Assembly (NCBI RefSeq): GCF_003672135.1
Contig: NC_039506.1
Span: 17,236,001 to 17,300,000, forward strand
Source: Ooceraea biroi
Taxonomy: Eukaryota; Arthropoda; Insecta; Hymenoptera; Formicidae
DNA: 64,000 bases
Reading direction: 5' to 3'
Positions 11,780 to 24,489 of this stretch are shown piece after piece. How positions within the stretch are numbered: position 1 is the stretch's first letter; the number at the start of each line of letters is the position of its first letter. The position numbers and the translations under genes are program-made. A model generated the notes under the pieces. It ran no database searches. It worked only from the letters and a program-made list of their open reading frames with translations, and was not told the DNA's origin.

Positions 11780-14700
11780 ATGTCTTTGAATGCCGGCAAA
11801 TCGCCGCGAGTGGAAGACGTAAGTTGCTCACGCTGATATTCATTTGCAAGGCTGTACGCTTAACCTAAATCCCTTCTTATATATTCTGCTGATTCTGTAC
11901 AATTTGCTCAATTGTTTGTAAATCTTGCTCACAAGAGAAATTAAATAATAACTTTCTTGCATTATGTTTCTTTCAGTTAATTTCTATAGAAGATGACACT
12001 TTGGGATCCTCCATAAGCCTAAGTGTTGGGGAGAACTCAATACGTATCAAAGCAAAACCGAAACCTATCAAAGAAAAAGAAGAATTATCAGTTGATAAGA
12101 AGGACGTGCAACATAAATGGTGGTTGAAGAGACCTGAGACACAACTGGAGGTGTTAAGTGCCAAGAATACGGAAGCAAAGATGAAACATTCCCCTACACC
12201 TACATCGGACGTGAGCTCTTCTATGAAAGAGTTTCTCGAGAAGGAGAAAATGTGCAAAGTAATTGAATCATTTAATGTCGATGTGATAAAACATTTTCTT
12301 CATGGAATAACTTGAGACGTAGCAGTCTTTCTTTAATTCAGTATTGTTTCTAATGTGTCACTCTGCATGATTTTTAGGCAACGAAAAGTGAAGGAGAAGT
12401 GAAAGACAAAGATGACACTTTGTGCGATATACTTGCATCTGCAGCTTTTGATAAATATCCATCAGACTTTGAAAGTAAGTTTTTCTAGAATTTTACAAGA
12501 CAGTATTCGCTAACAGTATTTGCTAACATGCTTATGATTTGTACAGATGCAACTGATGAAGATATCGGCAGTATACTGGAGGAAATGAGCAAAATTGCTG
12601 GTGCGTTGAGTCCTAATCCAGGTCCCGAACATACCAAGTCCAGTGGTTCCAGTAAGAATCCCACTGAAGAGGAAAAGTCTGTGGAAGAATTATTGGAAGA
12701 GGCTGAGAAACTAGTGAGAAAAAATAGCAGTACTCTGTCAAAGAGCACGTCAAAATCCAATACCCTAATACCAGAAAATAATCTGGATGAGAGTATGAGT
12801 AGAGTTAGGCAGCTGGAAGCCGACATTTTCCAGTTGATAGAAGAAGAAGTGCATAAAGAAACCGAAAAAATAAAGAGAAGTCCGAAAAATGAGAAGAAAC
12901 GGGAAAATAGTCCTGGGTTTGAAATCGTTTACGAGAGTCTGAGTAGTTTAAGACCGCCAAGGTCACTGGAACTCCAAAGGAGAAAGTTTGAAGAACAGAA
13001 AGTTGAAATATCGAGCAGTTCCGACTTGGACGATCCGATTGAGAGACATTCCAAGTCCGAGGAATTAAAAAGCACAAAAAAGATCGAAATGGAGAAAGAG
13101 AATCTGCAGAAAGAAATCACGGACGTGGACAAGGACTTCTTTGAGGATTTGTTGAGAAGATCCAAGGAGAAGATGGAAGGCGGGATGTCCCAGAGTTCCA
13201 GTTTCGGACAGGAAGACTTTTCGCATTTCCTGAAGCTGCTTCAGGGACAGAACACGGACAGAAAGGAGCCAGAATCAAAAGAACCCAATACGATGTACGA
13301 TCTTTTTCTCAAGTCCACTAACGGTGAAATGATGTCGACTGCTGCAGGTCAGCTGTTAATTAGCGGGAAAACTCCGGAGTTCCCTGAGAAAGAATTTTCT
13401 GAAATTCTAGGAAAGGAACTACCGAGTTGCAACGCACACGTGGAACATGAAATCAATGAGAGTGATTCTAGCATGAGTGAGGAACAATCTAAACGAGCAC
13501 CGAATTCTCCATCAACCGGAGTGACATTCTTGAAAAATTCTAGCAACGAATCTAAAAAATCTGCATCAAAAAATACAGAGAGCAATAAAAACGTAGCAGA
13601 AAGCAATAAGAAGATAGTTAATTCTGAGGGTGAATTGTATACGGTAGGACTGACACCAAGATTAGAGTTGTTCGCGGATGCAATACCTAAACTTATAGCT
13701 GAGAGATTATTGAGCGAACACGGTGGGAAAGAGAACGTGGAGAAGGAAGATGTGATGCGAAAAGAACCTACATGTCCAGAAGCGCAGGCTGACGTGCAGA
13801 CAGACAATTTACACGGTACTAAAGCATTGAAAACTTCTAAGACGAGTCACCAGGAGACTGATGGTCACAGCACCTCGAGAAAAGCAATAGATGTACCTAA
13901 AGCCGATCGCATTGTTAGCGCACCAGGCAATAGGCAATTGAAGAAAGAAATCAGATTTTGTAAGTCCAAGAGTTACGATCAGATATGCCAGCCTCCTCTG
14001 AAAACTTCCCTCGAACATATCAGAACTAACAAAGCACCGGACATTTCCAAAAAGCTTGCAAATAAAAAATCGCTAATGGTAAAACCAAAAGTGCAATCCC
14101 ACGTGATATCCAAAGCTATATCGAAGCCTAACGCGCCGTTAAAACCAAAAATGGATCCCGCTAAAACTGGATCGACATCCAGTCTGCCGGCTACGTGCAA
14201 AGGATATCAAGTACAATCGCCCGACAGTTATAGGAAAAACTTAATGGCTGGCGGAGATACGAAGCAGAATCTAGTGAAACGCGACTGGGAAATGTTATGT
14301 CGAGAAGAGAGACATAAAAATGCACTCTTAAAGCAACAGCTAGAAGCTGAGGCGAAATTGTACAAAAGCCAGATCGCGGACATGCGTGCGTCCTTCGAGG
14401 GAGAATTGTTTGCCTTGAAGAAACAGAATATAATTTTGAAAGCGAGAGTCGACGAGCTCTCTCTGAACGAGAGGCACGCGGAAGCTAATACGAAAAATGA
14501 CACGAAAGTCGCTCTTCTTGAACAGGAATTGGAGAAGCAAGAAAATTTGATCCGCGCTTACGAGACCGAGAACAAGAAACTGATGCAAGACACGAAACGC
14601 ATGCAGGAGGAATTGAAGAATCTCCAGTCCAAGCAGAAGAACACCATTTCGGAAACGAACGACGTTCAACAGCTCGCCGATCGGATGAAAGACCTTCAAG

Positions 14701-16724
14701 AGGAAACGTTAAAGTTGAATCTCGAAGTATCCGAATTGAAGGAGAAGAATGCCGACTGCTTGCTGAAGAACGATGACTTGACACAACAGAATAGCTTACT
14801 CACAGACGAACTGGATATGTTTAAGGAGCAGTTGAGAGCGAAGAACAACTTTATCACGGATCGGCTGCAGGTGATGACCACTGCAGAGTTGGAACTGAAG
14901 AAGCAAATGGAGGATCAGGATATCAAATTGAGCTCAAAGTCAGAGCAGCTGCGAGTGACGAAACAAGAGCTAGAAAAGCTTCAGCAAAGCGTGCTACCCT
15001 TAGAGAAGGAGTTGTTGGAGTTACGAGTCAAGGATGGCAACCTTCAGGAGAAATTGCGAGTAAGCAAGAGTCATGTCGAGCGCGAGAAGCTGCTCACGCA
15101 GAAGCTGAAAGATCAAGTCATCCTGGACAACAAGAAGATGATGGATCTGAACAGGCAGGTGCGCGAACTGGAGCGTATACTCAAGAGGAAAAATCCCGAT
15201 TCGGTTTCAGCTTTGATACTCACTGCCAATTCGGAGCACAACAAGATCGGTTCCGAGAAGGTGAAACTTCTGGAGGAGAGAATAGTAAGTCTCGAGAATG
15301 AGATCAAGGCCAAAGAGGATATCGCGCAACGAAATTTGGCTGAGTTGCAGAAGAAGTTTACCGATATGAAACAGAAGTACACGATGCAGGTGACGGAATT
15401 AGAAGCGAAACTATTGGAGACCTCCATAAAGGAGCACAAGCTGTTCAATGACATGTTCACACAGACGACAGTCAAATACGTCGAGAGCAAGAGCGTGGAA
15501 ACTAACAAGAAAGATGATAAAGCTTCATCAGTGGAAGATAAGAAGGATCAGAAGACGCTAAAAGTCGGATTGAAGTCCCAAAATCCGAAGGAAGACGCGC
15601 ATCTCATGGCTACCATAAGAGGTTTGAAATTGGAGATAGCGAACAAGGATAAAGTCGTCTCGAAGATGACCAAGGAATATCAGGAGCTTCAGAAGACGAA
15701 CAGGAGGCTGCAAAAAGAGAGAGAGAAGTTGCTGAACGATAGGAAGAGCTTCAGGAGTATGGAGTTTGATAAAGTGCTGCGGGGGACGAAGAACGGCGAG
15801 GGGAACGATCAGAATTCGAATGTGTATCAGAACGGTCATGTCGCCGATTCTCAGAAACTGTCGTCATCGACGACGAAGCTGTATGATCCGATGCAGTACA
15901 CGGAGAATGGCAAGAACGGTATCATCAAGAAACTGGCTAACGAGAACGATATCTTGAAGGAGGAGCTGAGCAAAATGAACAAGGACTTTATGGCGCTGAA
16001 GAGCAAGAGGTTGCACGACTTGAACCTGTTGCAGGAGGAACACGAACGGGAGATGGCCACCCTTGTGAAGGAATACAGCGTCAAGTTCGGAGACTCTAAG
16101 GTGGTAAAATTACAGGTTTGTGATGCTGTGCGAGCGTTTGGCTTGTATATTATTTTGTTTGCTTTTTATCATCCGAAGGCATTCGAATAAACTGCACCTT
16201 TGCTTCGCTTCACTGTAATTAATTTATCGTGACTGAGAATTATCGAAATACTAAAGTTTTTATCATCAACAGGGTCAGATTAATACTCAGGGAGCAATCA
16301 TATCGCACTTGAAGGAGCAAGTCGAGAAGTTCCGGGACTACAAAGAGCAGGTCGTGATGCTGAAGGCCGAGAGGGAACACTTGGAAAACAAAGTAAAGAC
16401 GCTGAATGAGAAAGTCAAGTACCTAACAACGCCGGTACGTGAAAAGTCGTGACGGCTTTTGAGGCATGGCACTCGACACGGTATTTATTTCTATTCTAGG
16501 GAACGGAACAGCTGCAGCTGCTGCAAGACAAGATCACGATCCTCCAGCAGCGGCACGAAAGTCGAGAGATGACCCTGCAAACGTTGGTCCGCGACTTGTT
16601 GAGGAATCGTACGCAGTGCAAGGACTGCAAGAACGAAAAAGGCAAGAATCGGCAGCTTTGCTACTTCCGGCAGGAGCTCGATCACATTCTAGGGATGCTC
16701 CAGGAGATCGCTAATGTCCATTGA
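11780..16724 (+). CDS. CEP162: Centrosomal protein of 162 kDa (CEP162), coiled-coil
   Basis: Distal-centriole, microtubule-binding protein that helps to assemble the ciliary transition zone. Exons: 11780-11818, 11977-12258, 12378-12474, 12547-16115, 16273-16434, 16500-16724; 4374 nt, 1457 residues, close to the roughly 1400 of vertebrate CEP162. The start is the ATG of a 13-codon exon (MSLNAGKSPRVED) ending at GTAAGT. The first 600 residues are low-complexity, acidic and Ser/Lys-rich, with a WW pair near residue 60 in the position of a similar pair in vertebrate CEP162. The rest is almost continuous coiled coil. The decisive match is around residue 1015, RQVRELERILKRKNPDSVSA followed by LIL, the CEP162 signature, then a second long coil. 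The C-terminus FRQELDHILGMLQEI also fits. One exon of 3.6 kb holds most of the protein. A CxxC (QCKDCKNEKG) lies near the end. In insects cilia are confined to sensory neurons and sperm, so expression is expected to be restricted. Confidence 0.94.
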
Positions 16725-18210
16725 TATCGCTGAATCGGGAGTTTCCGTCCTTCGAGCACAATTGGACGATTCTCGATTCATCATCGAACATTGTGATAAT
16801 TTTTGCAGGCGTATGTAAGACTCGCGATACAACTTAGATAATTTGAGAGAGGTATTACTTTAGATACCGCGTGTAGCGCATAATATCGCGTTCGTTTGCG
16901 ATGCTTAGTCAATACGTTTGGTCGATACCTTCATCGGTTCTTCCAGGATCGGCGAGGATTATCATTGCAATCTTATACGCGCAGTCTTCTTTCTTGCGTC
17001 CATGACACCGTTCGTTTCGCGAGTTCGTGTCTATCAACGTCGAATTTTCACAGATTACTTGGTAGATGCGAATCACTGCCAAAGAAAGGAACGCTACCGT
17101 AAACTAGCGATAGCGCACATAACGGCGAACGAACGTGTAGTTAAATTGCAGATTCTTCCCGATCTCTCTCCATTGCCAATTCTCTTGCCGCGCGCATACT
17201 CACGATACTCTGCAGCGCTGTTAGATCAGTCTATTTTAAAGTGAATCAAGAATTAATTTTTAAAAATATCGCGTACCTAGAATAGTTAATCTTATTTATT
17301 TATTTATTGTAATTTTTATTGACAAGTTGATCTCTTTTTTTTAATCAATCTTATTACGATTTGTTTTATAATGAATTATCTGGCACGACAATTGGAGCAG
17401 AGGGAGAAAGTATAGTAGGCGAATAGGACTTTCGTAAAGAATTTCTCTTCCGAAATTAAACGATATCTAGTTTTTATATCTAAATTTTTCGAAACTTTGC
17501 TGTATATAGATGTTATAAGATAAACCGCTGTATTTAGTTCGGGATATTCCGTCGATTTATTCGCAATCAACGAAGTTGAGCCTACTTCGAGCGCTCGACT
17601 GTATCATGTGTATCGTATTATTATAAGTAATTCTATTACTGTTGCCAAGCCTAGCTGGTAATTTAATGATCTCGTCAAATGTAGCCATGTCTGTATGCGC
17701 TCATAATAAACGCAAGCACAAATTGATGTGGCCAAGGCTTGAGGATGATAATCAATTAGCGCAAAATGCCTATCTTTCGTATTTCAATTTCATCAAAGTC
17801 TGTCGATTCTCACGAGGCAATCTTCTTCAAACTCGGTTACGTCGGATCAACAATCACATCCTTTTTCTAAATAGATTTAAGCTCGACACATGTACAAAAT
17901 CTATAATTATATCTTTAATCTTTTCGTCTACTTCGTTTAATTCAATACTTTTTCCCGTAATGAAATCTTTCCCTTTCCTGATTAATATCTTTTATTTTTA
18001 TAGTTTTCTCGTCACATTTCAGTCTCTCTTTCCTTTCTAAAATATTACTGATTACATTTCCATAAATTATTAAATATCGACAAAAAGACATTATAATTGC
18101 AATACATGAGACGCTCCTTTTCGACAAAGAAAATATATGCATGTTATGACAACAAATCTATTACTTTTGCTTTTAAAAATAAAATACTAACCGTTATAAG
18201 AAATCAAAGA
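16725..18210. other. CEP162 3' UTR and intergenic sequence
   Basis: No coding region recognised. The first AATAAA downstream of the CEP162 stop that I noticed is at 17705-17710, about 980 bases on, so the 3' UTR may be long. An AT-rich run at 17285-17345 lies inside it. Confidence 0.4.
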
Positions 18211-19060
18211 ACGTAATAAAAGTGCTCACAATATTCCTAATTATGTTCGTATTAATTATTAATGTCGCGCATAATTAAGTGGAATGTGAAAAGATTACGT
18301 TTACTCTATGTGAATTGGCACAGCTGAGCTCGAAAATCTTGAAAATGGACAGATCAGGAGCAAAGTTGCATGATGAGCGAGGAGATGACAGTTAAGTTAA
18401 ACTGTCGGTAACTGTAGTATTATCGACTTACCTATATTAAGTCGATAATGGTAGTGTGTATTACCGACTGGTCGATGTCGGTAATTAATACAATCGGTAT
18501 TACCAACAATCTTAAAGACATAGTGCCACTTCCTTGCACAACATGTTACTCTAATCCAAATCCGTCAATTTTCTAGATTCTCGACGACTCAAGCCGCATG
18601 ACCAGCATAGTACAAAACGTAACCTTTTACCACTTAAATGTACGCTACATTAATAATTAATAGGAACATAATTAGGAATATTATGTGCACTTTTGTTGCA
18701 TTTTATGATTTTTAAAACCTGATTCTTTCTTTTTAAGTAATGAATTTTATCAGTAAAACATATATATTTTCCTTCTTGAAGATGAGCGATTCGCATAGTG
18801 CAATCGTCACATCTTTCTTGTAATAGATTAACAGTTAATATAAACGTAATTATAAATATTCTATGCACTTTTATAGCATTTAATAGTTTTTGAGACTTAA
18901 ATCTTTATTCTTTAAATCAAAATATAGAATACACGTAATTATTACATTTCTTTAGCAATAGATTAATATTCAATAAGAATATATATTTGTAATATTTAAC
19001 ACATTTTCTTATAGCAACGTATATTTATTATCTAATCATAAAATGCAATAAGAATTCATA
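18211..19060. repeat. Foldback (MITE-like) repeat, copy A
   Basis: A long imperfect palindrome of about 490 bases at 18211-18700. The left arm contains AATAAAAGTGCTCACAATAT and CCTAATTATGTTCGTATTAA. The right arm reads as its reverse complement (TTAATAGGAACATAATTAGG, then GCACTTTTGTTGCATTTTA). The centre at about 18420-18480 is built of short GTCGATAA and TTATCGAC inverted motifs. A right-hand extension to about 19060 carries GATGAGCGATTCGCATAGTG, TAGCAATAGATTAATA and ATCATAAAATGCAATAA; versions of all three recur in copy B. No open reading frame is present, so the element would be non-autonomous. I cannot assign a transposon superfamily, because no clear target-site duplication is visible. 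Confidence 0.8.
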
Positions 19061-19494
19061 CAACTTTATATTTCCATTAATATTAATTATATCAATAACA
19101 AAAATATGATAATGATTCTATGCGGACGTTCATGGAATATGACAAAAATATTTATGTTTTATTTATAAAATGTAACAATTTTAATGGGATGCCTTAAACG
19201 TCTACAGAATATTTATTATAATTATATTAACAATTTATTAACTGTTTGAATAACCTAAATGAACACACTGCATTTTTTTCGTTTTGCATACAAGTATTAT
19301 AACTCAAATCTATCCGTTCGATCATTTAGCAACGTGTCGGGAAACAAAAAGATCTCTCTAAAGAACCAGCAATACGTGTTTATTAATAAAAAGATTATAT
19401 TACGTGGTACGCTCATCATTAGAGAGCAAAATATGTATATCTTACTAATAAAATGCATTAATTTTACATTTCGGAACGAAGAATTAAATCTATA

Positions 19495-20335
19495 GCGTCA
19501 TAAAATGCAATAAAAGTGCACCATATATTTGTAATTTGTTTCAATTAATGATTAATCTAACGTACAAGCAAGTAGAATGAGAAAGGTTATGTTTTGTACT
19601 ATGCGTATCACACGCTGGTCGTCGAAAATCTTGAAAATTGACGGATTTGGATTAGAATAACATGTTATGCAAGGAAGTGGCACGAATCTTCCCAATCTGT
19701 TGGTAATGTGGTATACTATTATATAGTTATCGACATTCACTGGTAGGTCGATAAAATACTGTTTTACTGACTTGATAAGTAAGGTCGATAAAACATACAG
19801 TTATCGACATGTTAACTTGTGTCACTTCCTCGCCTATCATGCTACCCTGCTCCTGATACGTAAATTTTCGAGATTTTCGACGCCTCAGCTATGCCGATTC
19901 GCATAGAATAAATGTAACCTCTTCGCATTCCACTTTTATGCGCGATATTAATAATTAATATTAATGTAATTAGGAATATTTCATGCACTTTTATTGCATT
20001 TTATGATTCTCAAGATCTGATTCTTTCTTTTCAAAATCAAAATTAATGAATTTTATCGATAAAAAATATATATTTTCCGCATCGAAGATGAGTGACCCGC
20101 AACATGCCATCATTACATCTTTTGTGTAATGGACTAACAGTCAATATAAACATAATTATAAATATTTTATTCTTAAAAAGAAAATTATTACATGTTGTGA
20201 GTAAAACATACGATTACGTCTCTCTAGCAATAGATTAATACTTAATGTGAACATAATTTTTAATATTTGATATACTCTCTTTGATAGCAACTTATAAATT
20301 ATCTAATCATAAAATGCTATATAAAAAGTACATAA
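19495..20335. repeat. Foldback (MITE-like) repeat, copy B
   Basis: A second copy of the same element, with palindrome at about 19495-20008 and right extension to about 20335. Its left arm (GACGGATTTGGATTAGAATA, then AGGAAGTGGCAC) matches the reverse complement of the right arm of copy A. Its right arm (GCTCCTGATACG, CCACTTTTATGCGCGATATT) matches the reverse complement of the left arm of copy A. The flank after 20008 (CTGATTCTTTCTTTTCAAAA, GATGAGTGACCCGCAACATG, TAGCAATAGATTAATACTTA) matches copy A in direct orientation. No coding potential. Confidence 0.8.
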
Positions 20336-20779
20336 AAGGTTTATAAATATTTCCGGATATGGGTATAGATCCGAAATTTCGTTGAGGTATCATCGTGAAT
20401 GACGAGGAATTTTTTCAATTTATCGTAGAATAGTCGAATTTGTATAATAGATGCGGAATTATTAGAAAAAAATAATTCACATTTGTATTGATAGGCGAGA
20501 AGAAATATTATATTAATTCGCACAAAATATAGCCTCTTACAATTAGGTACATACTAGATATAGGATCTCTACAGCATTTCTATAGGATACACATTATATA
20601 CATTCTAAGGATGTTAATTCTAAGCATCAACATTCTAAGCATCTTCACGGAAGCAGTACACATATTGCAACTTAATTCTTTAATTTATAAGAGATAAAGA
20701 GATCGATAGAGAAGGTCCAGAGAATAGCAATTTTCAATAGCAAGTTTCAATGCCGTTGTAGTCGACTGTTTCTTCATGT

Positions 20780-23655
20780 TTACCATATGATGAAACGCTG
20801 CATACGTTGCACTATGTTGCTACTGAAAAAATATCATACACATTTTATAATGTATTTTATAAAACGTAATTAAAAATTCGCGATAAAGTTTACCCGCCTT
20901 ACCTAATGTAAGATTTTTTGCCGTTGTAAAGGGAAAACCCGTAAACGGTACAAAGTGCCACGAGGAAAGCTTGTTTCACGAGATCGTAGTTCATAAGATA
21001 TTTGAGAAATCCATAATCCTTTAATGAAGCGGTCTTCGTCCAGATCTCCACGTTCCTATCGATGCGGGTGTCCTGTAAATTTCGTTTCCATCTTGCGGAT
21101 AATCGATTATTTTCTGCGTTCTTGGCAAGTGTTCTCTCAGCAGATAACTTTGATTGCTCGCGGACTTGATTCGAAGTTCGAGAAACCCCGACGACCCGAT
21201 GAAGAGAGATGAGTCTGGATGGTTTCTTGGTGGTATCCAGATTCGCCGATGTCTGACGTTGTTGCCTGATGAATCCTTTATCAGGTGTCTCGGCTGATCG
21301 AGCTATTCCACGTTCCTTCTCATTTCTAATGTGAAGATCATGCCGTGCGTTCGATCTTCCTTCCGATGAATGAACGATTTTGTTCTCTGAAAATACTCCG
21401 GAGTTTGCTCTACGCTCCATCATTCGCATCGAATTGCGTAATTCGGAGTTTATTCTTACACGATTCTGCATCCTAGATCCTTCGCGAGAGTTCGGATTCT
21501 CGAGCCTGCGTCCCTCCGAAAGCTTCTCACGAGAAATTTGCAGTTCCCGGCTTCGGTCGACACGTTGATCTGCTACTCTGGATCTTTCGCGCGATTTTGA
21601 GCTGTCGTCGATCCTTCGGTCGAATCTTTGAGAATGGAGTAATCGTCTCTCCAGGATCCTCTCACGAGAAATTCGCAATTCCGGGCTTCGTTCCAGACGC
21701 CGATCTGTCATCCTGGATCCTTCGCGTGATCGCAAACTATCGTCGATCCTTCGTTCGGACAATCCTCGTGACTCGAGTCGCGCAGAATCCGCAGTAACTC
21801 GTCGGTCAGAAAATCTTCTTTCCGAAATTCTCTCGGACAGTCGTCGTTCAGTTTCGCGAGATTTTTGAGCAACGATCCTTCGCTCTTCGCGAGATCGTTG
21901 CAAGCGATTTGTCCGCTCTCGTCGCTCCAGGCTTAAATCTCGTCGAGCTGCTGAAGAATCACGCACTTTACGTTCGTGATCTCTGGAGTCTCGGATCCTC
22001 GCGAATTCCCGTCGATCTATCGCATTAGAATCAACCGAACGGGATGATCGGGCAAGTCTTTGCTCCCGACTCGCGATCTCTTCGAAATCATAACGTGATC
22101 GTGTCAGACCAGCCCTAGAATTTTCTCTTGCCCTGTTTTCACGGAAATCACGTTGGCTTACGATCCTTCGGTGGGAATCCGCGGGCAAAACTCGCGCTCG
22201 ATCGAGGGATCTCCGATTCTCGTCCTTTTGCCGCTCCAAATGATTAATTTCGCGACGTTCCATGGAACGGACCGAAGATCTACGTTCGGAGGACAACCTG
22301 CGATCACTGGATTTCTCATTGGAATCTATCGATCGAACTTGTCTGTTAAGCGTTTCACGGGAAAGATCGTTGGTGTTTAGACGTTCCACTGATCGAGACA
22401 CTGAATGACGATTGTTGGACCTAGTGAGGTCTCTACGAGAATCTATGGTAGTGACTGAAGATTTACGTACTTGATCTGCAACACGATGCGGAAGAGCGCG
22501 GCGGACTTCAATTGATCGTTCCCGATTTCGGCGATCCAGATTATTGTTACGATCGATGTCGTCTCGTGCAATTCTCGCCGAACGATCCAGAAGATTCCTG
22601 CGGTCCTCACGACGGCTTGATCTATGTTCGCGCATCTCGGATTGGCGATCTACACGATCGCGTGCCAAATCTCGGTACTCACGGCGTTCACGCGAAACTT
22701 TACGTGATTCCTGCCGATTGATCTCGCTCGGAAGTCGCTGCTCCATTGAGAGTAACCGACGATCACGATCAAGGCTGGTACGACGCTGAAGACTCAGAGA
22801 ATTTCGTGAATCCATCGATCGTTTCACCCGATCTTGTCGACGCTCGATTTCGTTCACCTCACGTCGTTCCGTGGATCGTGATCGACGATCTTCGAAACGG
22901 GAATTCATGCGATCAGTCAGACGGTTCTGGAGGTTTCGCGATCTTTGCTCGGCAGAACGGCGATCGGTTGCTCGGTTGGGTAGATCCCGCGAGCGAGAAG
23001 CATCAAATGAATTTCTAGTGTCACGAGATCGTGCAGTCATTCTGGATCGGGATTCTCGGAGTCGTCTGTTGGTTTCGTCGTCGGAGACGCGGGTCCTTGA
23101 AAGCCTGTCGGCTGCTCTTAGATCTCGGTTCCTGGATTGTTCCCTGATTTCCTGCGAACCGATCCTAGACGAACGATCCAGACTCAACGATCGTGAGAAT
23201 ACGGATCTTTGAGACGCGGGTAATACTCTGAACTCGGATATTCCTGTTTTATGATCGTCAACCGGTTTCGTAGGTTCTTCTGGTTCGGCAATCGGACACG
23301 AAAGTATTTTAGTGATAGCGTTCAAATTTGGACAGGCGTCTACCCTAGAAATAATATTATTTTATGATAGTTCATAACAAACGATTTTAGAGAATATATT
23401 TCACAAAAGTACACATAATTATAACATAAAAAATTAATATGAAATAAAATATTAATTTCTTTCGTACTCATGGGGAGCCTGATGCGAGAGTTCAGGTCCT
23501 GCAAGACTACCGGAGTGTCCCTCCCTATCTCTAGACACCAGTCCTAGAGTCAGACACGCCAACGATACTATCAGGAGTCCGATGTACTGCCAAGATCGTA
23601 CAGGCAGCACTACGTGACGCGTACGCCGCATTCTGTCGCAAAAGATTATAAACAT
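20780..23655 (-). CDS. Unrecognised Arg/Ser-rich repetitive protein with terminal hydrophobic segments
   Basis: Family not recognised. Minus-strand exons 23655-23468, 23344-20903 and 20822-20780 join in phase (188+2442+43 nt; 890 residues) with donors GTACGA and GTAAGG. Residues about 20-40 form one hydrophobic segment (YIGLLIVSLACLTLGLV), a membrane anchor or uncleaved signal. Residues about 110-820 are dominated by Arg, Ser, Asp and Glu in SRD, RR and ERR runs. In the second half there are degenerate tandem repeats of about 45 residues (for example RRIDDSLRSREGSRMTDRRL and FDRRIDDSSKSRERSRVADQ). The end is again hydrophobic (YDLVKQAFLVALCTVYGFSL), then a short basic tail ending QRFIIW. Dipeptides are not the SR/RS runs of splicing factors, and there is no RNA-recognition motif. 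Database names such as trichohyalin-like would reflect composition only. A TATA promoter lies 237 bases upstream of the start codon. Existence of the gene is well supported; function is unknown. Confidence 0.8.
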
Positions 23656-23860
23656 TTACGTTACCTTACCTCAATTAATTGCGATTCTTTGTTACACTTG
23701 AAATGAAAAAAATCCGCATTTAAGAAATATTAGAAATTTGGAATATTTCACTGAAGCTGTACTTGAGGAAGCCGAGGCTGCCGCGACCAAGTTCTCCAAG
23801 AAGAATACGAAGGGCTCTTCAAGTTCTTGAGACAAGTGCTCTTGCTCGGTGCTCCGAGGA

Positions 23861-23899
23861 ACTGCTGACACCGGACGTCCCGAGGGAGCGGCTTTTATA
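23861..23899 (-). promoter_or_regulatory. TATA box and initiator for the Arg/Ser-rich gene
   Basis: On the minus strand TATAAAAG (23899-23892) is followed by GTGTCAGCAGT (23869-23861). The initiator-like TCA places its A (23866) 33 bases downstream of the first T of the TATA box, which is canonical spacing. The DNA around it is GC-rich, so the motif is not just AT background. The 5' UTR from here to 23655 may contain a small intron. Confidence 0.7.
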
Positions 23900-24446
23900 C
23901 CCGCAGGACTCGCGTCGTAATTTGATAGAAGCTCAATTCACTGCTTATCAACGACGACCAGATGGTGTCTCATATATCAGCGTGACAAGATCGCTGTGCG
24001 GGTGGGCAGCGTTGCGAGCGGAAAGATTGGAAAATCGTGACGCATTTGCGTTAACCACGCGGAAAATTGCGAATCGTCCTATACGGGACGATATCCTATA
24101 TGGTGGTTGCACATGTTGCGTGTAGATGTCATTCGAAATCTAATTGAAGTTCAATTCCAAGTAGGATCTGCATCGCTCTCAAATAAAACTCCATGTAAAA
24201 CTATGTTTGAGGAATGTAGATGAATGTAGGCGACTGCGATCGTTGAAAGACAGACGAGACGAGAGTGCATGCATTGAAAGAATTATATTTATACTATAGA
24301 CATTAATTTTTATACAAAACACGTGTTACATACTAACGGAAGAATGTATACTCTATACGTCTTATATAAATATACATATTATTTAATCGTGCGTATTTAC
24401 ATGTTGTATTATATTATATATTTCTATATTTTTATTTATATATTTA

Positions 24447-24489
<43 letters not shown>

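Noticed and set aside
12485..15839. Many open frames of 60-150 codons antisense to CEP162
   Set aside because: They are shadows of the long coiled-coil exon, where Glu/Lys codons on one strand leave few stops on the other.
23763..24125. A 120-codon Arg-rich frame on the plus strand
   Set aside because: It overlaps the TATA promoter and 5' UTR of the gene on the other strand, and its composition follows that GC-rich patch.
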